Positions 59,792 to 64,000 of a stretch of 64,000 nucleotides of DNA are shown piece after piece. This DNA comes from Parasutterella secunda (GTDB taxonomy: Bacteria > Pseudomonadota > Gammaproteobacteria > Burkholderiales > Burkholderiaceae_F), in assembly GCF_023336895.1 (NCBI RefSeq), contig NZ_JAMBLT010000003.1:62001-126000 (forward strand), in the 5' to 3' direction. Position numbers and translations under genes: made by a program. A model generated the notes under the pieces. It saw only the letters and a program-made list of their open reading frames with translations. It made no database searches and had not been told where the DNA came from. How positions within the stretch are numbered: position 1 is the stretch's first letter; the number at the start of each line of letters is the position of its first letter.

Positions 59792-60967
59792 ATGATTAAA
59801 AAAGTAGTCCGTACGGGTTTGGTGGTTGCTTTGCCGATGGCTTTGGCTGCCTGCTCGACATTTGACTTCGGCCAAGATCGTATTCAATATGAAACGAGTG
59901 ACTCGCGCGCTCCGCTGGAAATCCCGCCGGATTTAACTTCGGTGCCCGGTTCTGACCGCTTTGCGGTGCCTTCTCGCCCGCAGACTGTATGGGCAAGCCA
60001 ACAGGCTCAGCTTGATGCCGCCCAAGCCGGCAACACCAATCAGAACGCATTGGTTCTTTTGCCGCAAGGCGAAGTGGCCAAGATTGTCCGCGAAGGCAAC
60101 AATCGCTGGATTCATGTGAACCTGTCGCCTGAAATGGTCTGGCCGATCATGCAGGACTTCTGGACCACGGTCGGTTTATCGCTGGCTCGTCAAGATGCCG
60201 CAACCGGTGTGATGGAAACAAATTGGGCTGAAAACCGTGCCAAATTACCCCAAGACATTATTCGTGCCACTTTGGGCCGTGTGATTGATATGGTTTATTC
60301 CACCGGGGAACGCGACCAGTATCGCGCCCGTGTTGAACGTTCAGCCAACGGCGGCTCGGATATTTTCGTGACGCACCGCGCCATGGTTGAAGTGGTTAAG
60401 AGCTTGGGTGGGGATAACGAAACCACCGTTTGGCAGCCCGGTCCGAGTGATCCGGAAATGGAAGCTGAAATGCTCACGCGCCTGGCTCAGCGCATCAATC
60501 AGGAATTTAATCCTGAAGCGGTGAAGAAGAGTCCGGCCGAGCACGAAGCCGAAGTTGAAAAGTTGGCGAGCTACCAACCGGAAAACTCCGTGAGCCAGCT
60601 CGAACAAGATGCCGAAGGGGTGGCAACGAGCATTTACATTAAGGAAGACTTTGAACGCGCCTGGCGTCGTGTGGCGCTTGCCGTTGACCGCATGGGCTTT
60701 ACGGTTGAAGACCGTGATCGCTCCAGAGGTTTCTTCCTTGTGCGCTATCTCGATCAAGAATACGAAGAACAGAAACGCTCTGAACAAGGTTTCTGGAGCA
60801 ATGTATTCGGTCGCGATACGCCGGTTGAAGCACCGCAATACGTGATTTATCTGCAACGTCTCTCGGACACCGAATGCCGCGTGCATGTGTTGGGTCCGGA
60901 TGGTAAGGCCGATACGACCGGTGTCGCACCGCGTATCCTGACGCTTTTGAGCGAGCAGACGAAGTAA
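59792..60967 (+). CDS. bamC: Outer-membrane assembly lipoprotein BamC
   Basis: About 391 residues from the start at 59792, chosen because it opens a lipoprotein signal (MIKKVVRTGLVVALPMALAAC with the lipobox LAAC). Longer frames start at 59753 (GTG) and 59777 (ATG) but break the signal. The unstructured N-terminal part and two helix-grip domains of BamC are recognisable (WIHVNLSPEMVWPIMQDFW and YIKEDFERAWRRVALAVDRMG). BamC belongs to the BamABCDE machine that inserts beta-barrel proteins. Unlike many relatives, dapA is not immediately upstream here. Confidence 0.88.
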   Translation: MIKKVVRTGLVVALPMALAACSTFDFGQDRIQYETSDSRAPLEIPPDLTSVPGSDRFAVPSRPQTVWASQQAQLDAAQAGNTNQNALVLLPQGEVAKIVREGNNRWIHVNLSPEMVWPIMQDFWTTVGLSLARQDAATGVMETNWAENRAKLPQDIIRATLGRVIDMVYSTGERDQYRARVERSANGGSDIFVTHRAMVEVVKSLGGDNETTVWQPGPSDPEMEAEMLTRLAQRINQEFNPEAVKKSPAEHEAEVEKLASYQPENSVSQLEQDAEGVATSIYIKEDFERAWRRVALAVDRMGFTVEDRDRSRGFFLVRYLDQEYEEQKRSEQGFWSNVFGRDTPVEAPQYVIYLQRLSDTECRVHVLGPDGKADTTGVAPRILTLLSEQTK

Positions 60968-61043
60968 TAGCCTCAATGGCTAATGGAGACGAGGGAGCGT
61001 GGAGCCTTTTGGCCGCACTCCCTTTTCTCTTATGGGAATGAAT

Positions 61044-61556
61044 ATGTTTAAGCTTTTCTTTTCGTTTTCAGGTCGGATTAATCGCGCTCGCTTTTGGGCG
61101 GTGATCGCTTTTTGGCTTCTTGTGCGGGTGGGAGTGCCTTATCTTTTGTACACCTTTGCCTTGTTGCCCGGGCAGTCGCTTGATATCCAAGACGCCAGTG
61201 CAAGTCCTGAAATCTTTGAAGCCGGCAAACTCTACGCGGTTTTAACCGTTGTGTCGCTTTTTAGCACGGTCTCGGCGGCAGTTCGTCGTTTGCACGACTT
61301 TGACGCAAGCGGCCTTTGGGCCATATTGCTCTTTATTCCGGGCATTGAATTCATTGCCTACTTGGTCATTGGGCTTATCGGCTCTCAACGCGGCACAAAC
61401 CGTTACGGCGTCAATCCCTTGGGCGAAAACAATATCTATTTCCCCGGTAACGAGGAAATGCGGGTGAAGGAATTAAAAGACCTGGCAACGCTTTTTGAAA
61501 AGGGCCTTTTGTCCGAAGCAGAGTATGAAAAAGCGAAAAAAGCTATTTTGAAGTAA
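61044..61556 (+). CDS. DUF805 membrane protein with C-terminal SHOCT motif
   Basis: About 170 residues from the start at 61044 (MFKLFFSFSGRINRARFW is the standard DUF805 opening); in-frame starts at 60999, 61032 and 61038 are possible. Four membrane helices, then a cytoplasmic tail LKDLATLFEKGLLSEAEYEKAKKAIL of the SHOCT type, a short oligomerisation segment. DUF805 function is not known. Confidence 0.82.
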   Translation: MFKLFFSFSGRINRARFWAVIAFWLLVRVGVPYLLYTFALLPGQSLDIQDASASPEIFEAGKLYAVLTVVSLFSTVSAAVRRLHDFDASGLWAILLFIPGIEFIAYLVIGLIGSQRGTNRYGVNPLGENNIYFPGNEEMRVKELKDLATLFEKGLLSEAEYEKAKKAILK

Positions 61557-61566
61557 GGAAATTTAA

Positions 61567-62115
61567 ATGCAAGTTGCAAAAGATACCTTAGTGACGATCT
61601 CAGCCAAAATGTACAACCTTCAGGGCGATCTGATGGAATCGGCCGATGAATTGGTTTATTTGCATGGTCATAGCGACATTTTCCCGGTGATTGAAAAAGC
61701 GCTCGAAGGTAAAAAGCCGGGTGATACGGTGACCGTTCAGCTTGAGCCTGAAGAAGCTTTTGGCGACTACGATGAAACCGCTTTAATCATTCGTCCGGAG
61801 ACGGATTTTGAAGAAGGGGTTGAAGTGGGATTAAGTTACACGGAAATCCGCGGAGAAACATTGGATCGCCCGTACCGAGTGACAGATATTGCAGACGGCG
61901 TTGTGGTTTTAGACGGCAACCACCCACTTGCCGGCATCGGTTTGAAATTCGAAATCACAGTCAGAAATGTCGAAGCGGTGAAAAAAGGTGTCGAAACCAT
62001 CGGTACCGATGATGTGGTTGTACCGTCTTTTTTACAAGTTTCCGACAAGCCGATGGTTGCCAACATCGTTGATGATGCGGGCGATGAAGAAAGCGAACAA
62101 AAGACTTTGCATTAA
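61567..62115 (+). CDS. FKBP-type peptidyl-prolyl isomerase (SlyD-like)
   Basis: A 182-residue folding helper of the SlyD group: an FKBP core (YLHGHSDIFPVIEKALEGKKPGD, then PEEAFGDYDE) with the IF chaperone flap (FEEGVEVGLSYTEIRG and DGNHPLAGIGLKFEITV) inserted in it. The C-terminal tail lacks the metal-binding His/Cys run of E. coli SlyD. Its stop overlaps the mutS stop on the other strand by four bases. Confidence 0.9.
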   Translation: MQVAKDTLVTISAKMYNLQGDLMESADELVYLHGHSDIFPVIEKALEGKKPGDTVTVQLEPEEAFGDYDETALIIRPETDFEEGVEVGLSYTEIRGETLDRPYRVTDIADGVVVLDGNHPLAGIGLKFEITVRNVEAVKKGVETIGTDDVVVPSFLQVSDKPMVANIVDDAGDEESEQKTLH

Positions 62116-64000
62116 TTATTGAGGATCGTCTGCGCTTTATCTTTCAACTCATAGAGCAGATCTAAAGCTTGACGCGGGGTAAGCTGATCCACATCCAGCG
62201 CGTCAATTTCTTCACATAGCGCTTGGGTTCTATCGGGCTCAGGCGCTTTTTCATCGGGCATCTCTACATTGTTGTCAGCGAATAAGTCGAGTTGTTCATT
62301 GACCTGCGAGCGCTCCTGCAGCTCATTGAGCATTTTGCGAGCACGTCGGATGACAGAGTTGGGGACACCAGCCAACTGAGCAACCGCGATACCGTAGCTT
62401 TGATTAGCGGGACCATCCTGCACTTCATGTAAAAAGACGATTTTGTTTTTGTTTTCGACCGCGGCAACGTGAATATTGGCCACTTCGGGCGCCGTTTGTT
62501 CAAGCTTTGTGAGTTCAAAGTAGTGAGTCGCAAAAAGCGTAAAACTTTTTTTCACAAGCGCTAATTCATGGGCGATGGCCGCCGCCAAACTTAGACCGTC
62601 AAAAGTTGATGTTCCGCGTCCGATTTCATCCATGAGAACCAGACTTTGGTCGGTTGCTTGGTGCAAAATAGCTGCCGCTTCCGTCATTTCCACCATAAAG
62701 GTCGAACGACCGCGAGCGAGGTCATCACTGGCTCCTATGCGGGTGAGGATACGATCGATAGGGCCGATTTTGGCGCTGGCCGCGGGAACGAAACTGCCGA
62801 TATAGGTCAAAAGCACAATAAGGGCGATGGATCGCATATAGGTGGATTTACCACCCATGTTGGGACCGGTAATCACCAAAAGCCTGCGACCGGGGATGAG
62901 CAAACAGTCGTTAGGTGTGTAGCTTTCGATGGCGTCTTCAACGACCGGATGGCGCGCTCCGATAATTTCAATGCCGGGCGCCTTTTCCAATTCAGGACGA
63001 ATCCAATTGGCACGGCTTGCGTGATAGGCAAAAGAGGTCAGCACGTCAATTGCCGCAGCAGCGGCGGAAGCCTTTTGTAAAACTGGAACATAACTGTCTG
63101 CAAAGGCAAGCAGTTCGTTATAAAGCGACTTTTGCAAAGCTTGGGAGCGTTCCTGAGCGGAAAGCGCCTTATCTTCATATTCTTTGAGTTCAGGCGTGAT
63201 GTAGCGCTCCGTATTTTTGAGAGTCTGCTTTCTGTGGTAATGCAGCGGAACACGGTCGGCCTGACCACGGGAAATTTCAATGAAAAAGCCTTGGACTTTA
63301 TTGTATTGAACACGCAAAGTGGGGATACCCGTTGAGGCTCTTTCACGGATTTCCATTTGCGTCAGGAAGTCGCCGACATTGTCACGCAGTTCGCGAAGGG
63401 TCGCCAGTTCTTCGTTATAGGTGCTCGCAATAACATCGCCGTCTCGCAGCTGCACGGCGGGCTCTTCTAAAAGAGCCGCGTTGAGCTTTTCGTACAATGC
63501 CGGATCAATGACAAGGTCGGCCGCTTTTTCTTCAATGAGCGGGTCGTCAGCGAGCATGAGCTCTTGGGCAATCTGGGCTAAATGGGGAAGCGCGTCTCTG
63601 AGCGCGGCCAATTCTTTCGGACGAATGCTTCGCATGGCAATGCGAGTCGCCAGACGTTCAAAATCTGGAACGGTCTTTAATTTATCGCGGACACTTTCTC
63701 TTAAGTGCTCAGCCTGAACAAAACTTTCAACGGCTTGATGTCTTGAGGAGACAATCTGCGTATCACGCAAAGGATTGTGAATCCATTGGCGCAAGAGGCG
63801 GGAACCCATGCTGGTTTTGCATTGATCAAGCAGCGAAAAAAGGGTTGGACCGTCATCACCTCGAAGGGTTTGTGTGAGTTCCAGGTTTCGGCGGCTAGCC
63901 GAATCCATACCGACAAATTGGCTTTGAACCTCTAATACAGGGGGCAAAAGATGCGGAATGGCTTCGCATTGAGTGTTTTCCGCGTAGGTTAAAAGCGCAC
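62112..64000 (-). CDS. mutS: DNA mismatch-repair protein MutS (C-terminal part; cut by window edge)
   Basis: The frame is open to the edge of the window, so this is a partial gene. About 629 residues are visible, covering the core domains and the ATPase. Visible are FVGMDSASRRNLELTQTLRG, the P-loop TGPNMGGKSTYMRS, DDLARGRSTFMVEM, the Walker B LMDEIGRGTSTFDG and FATHYFELT. The mismatch-binding N-terminal domain lies outside the window. It converges on the FKBP gene with overlapping stops. Confidence 0.96.
   Translation of the reverse strand, partial: ALLTYAENTQCEAIPHLLPPVLEVQSQFVGMDSASRRNLELTQTLRGDDGPTLFSLLDQCKTSMGSRLLRQWIHNPLRDTQIVSSRHQAVESFVQAEHLRESVRDKLKTVPDFERLATRIAMRSIRPKELAALRDALPHLAQIAQELMLADDPLIEEKAADLVIDPALYEKLNAALLEEPAVQLRDGDVIASTYNEELATLRELRDNVGDFLTQMEIRERASTGIPTLRVQYNKVQGFFIEISRGQADRVPLHYHRKQTLKNTERYITPELKEYEDKALSAQERSQALQKSLYNELLAFADSYVPVLQKASAAAAAIDVLTSFAYHASRANWIRPELEKAPGIEIIGARHPVVEDAIESYTPNDCLLIPGRRLLVITGPNMGGKSTYMRSIALIVLLTYIGSFVPAASAKIGPIDRILTRIGASDDLARGRSTFMVEMTEAAAILHQATDQSLVLMDEIGRGTSTFDGLSLAAAIAHELALVKKSFTLFATHYFELTKLEQTAPEVANIHVAAVENKNKIVFLHEVQDGPANQSYGIAVAQLAGVPNSVIRRARKMLNELQERSQVNEQLDLFADNNVEMPDEKAPEPDRTQALCEEIDALDVDQLTPRQALDLLYELKDKAQTILNN

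Overview
The window looks like a chromosomal segment of a betaproteobacterium of the Sutterellaceae type (Sutterella/Parasutterella-like). That is an inference from gene order and gene content: a kdsA-eno-ftsB run, tpiA-secG next to tRNA-Leu(GAG), bamC, recJ, mutS, hslO, several DcuC-type transporters, and secreted phosphatase and C69 peptidase genes. No 16S gene is present, so the assignment is not proven.

Layout. 1-5.9 kb: the start of a dicarboxylate-type transporter, a secreted alkaline phosphatase, a three-gene exported-protein/ABC-ATPase/FtsX-permease operon and a Tat-exported HD-domain protein. 5.9-29.2 kb: a large accessory block. It holds the RNA ligase RtcB, a divergent small basic protein, a tRNA-Glu(CUC), a double-AAA ATPase, a beta-repeat protein, two ADP-ribosylglycohydrolase paralogues, a sirtuin, a MoxR/VWA-metallopeptidase pair, several unknown proteins (one paralogous pair), a 32-residue mini-gene and a WYL-domain regulator. 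A catabolic unit (DcuC-like transporter, M20 peptidase, GntR regulator) and a DUF4143 ATPase/NERD-helicase pair sit inside this block. 29.6-40.7 kb: a visibly AT-richer defence-like island with two overlapping DUF262 (GmrSD-like) genes, a PD-(D/E)XK-like nuclease, an N6-adenine methyltransferase, a mobile-element scar, a paralogous pair of unknown genes and a HhH-glycosylase-like gene. 40.8-64 kb: mostly housekeeping genes, ending inside mutS.

Main observation. Reading upstream of the genes between 6 and 38 kb, I find one bipartite promoter element again and again. It is a 15-bp inverted repeat close to CTTCATAAAATGAAG, then 10 bases, then a -10-like hexamer (TATNNT). The repeat centre lies about 48-72 bases before the start codon in all but one case (111 bases). 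I count nine good copies plus four weaker ones. They lie before rtcB, its divergent small gene, the double-AAA gene, both ADP-ribosylglycohydrolases, the unknown/sirtuin operon, the MoxR-VWA operon, several unknown genes, the mini-gene, the unknown gene that precedes the WYL regulator, and the 37.8-kb pair. This ties otherwise scattered genes into one predicted regulon that joins RNA repair, ADP-ribose/NAD chemistry and AAA+ remodelling. The WYL protein is the best local candidate for its activator. I know of no described regulon of this composition, but I could not search.
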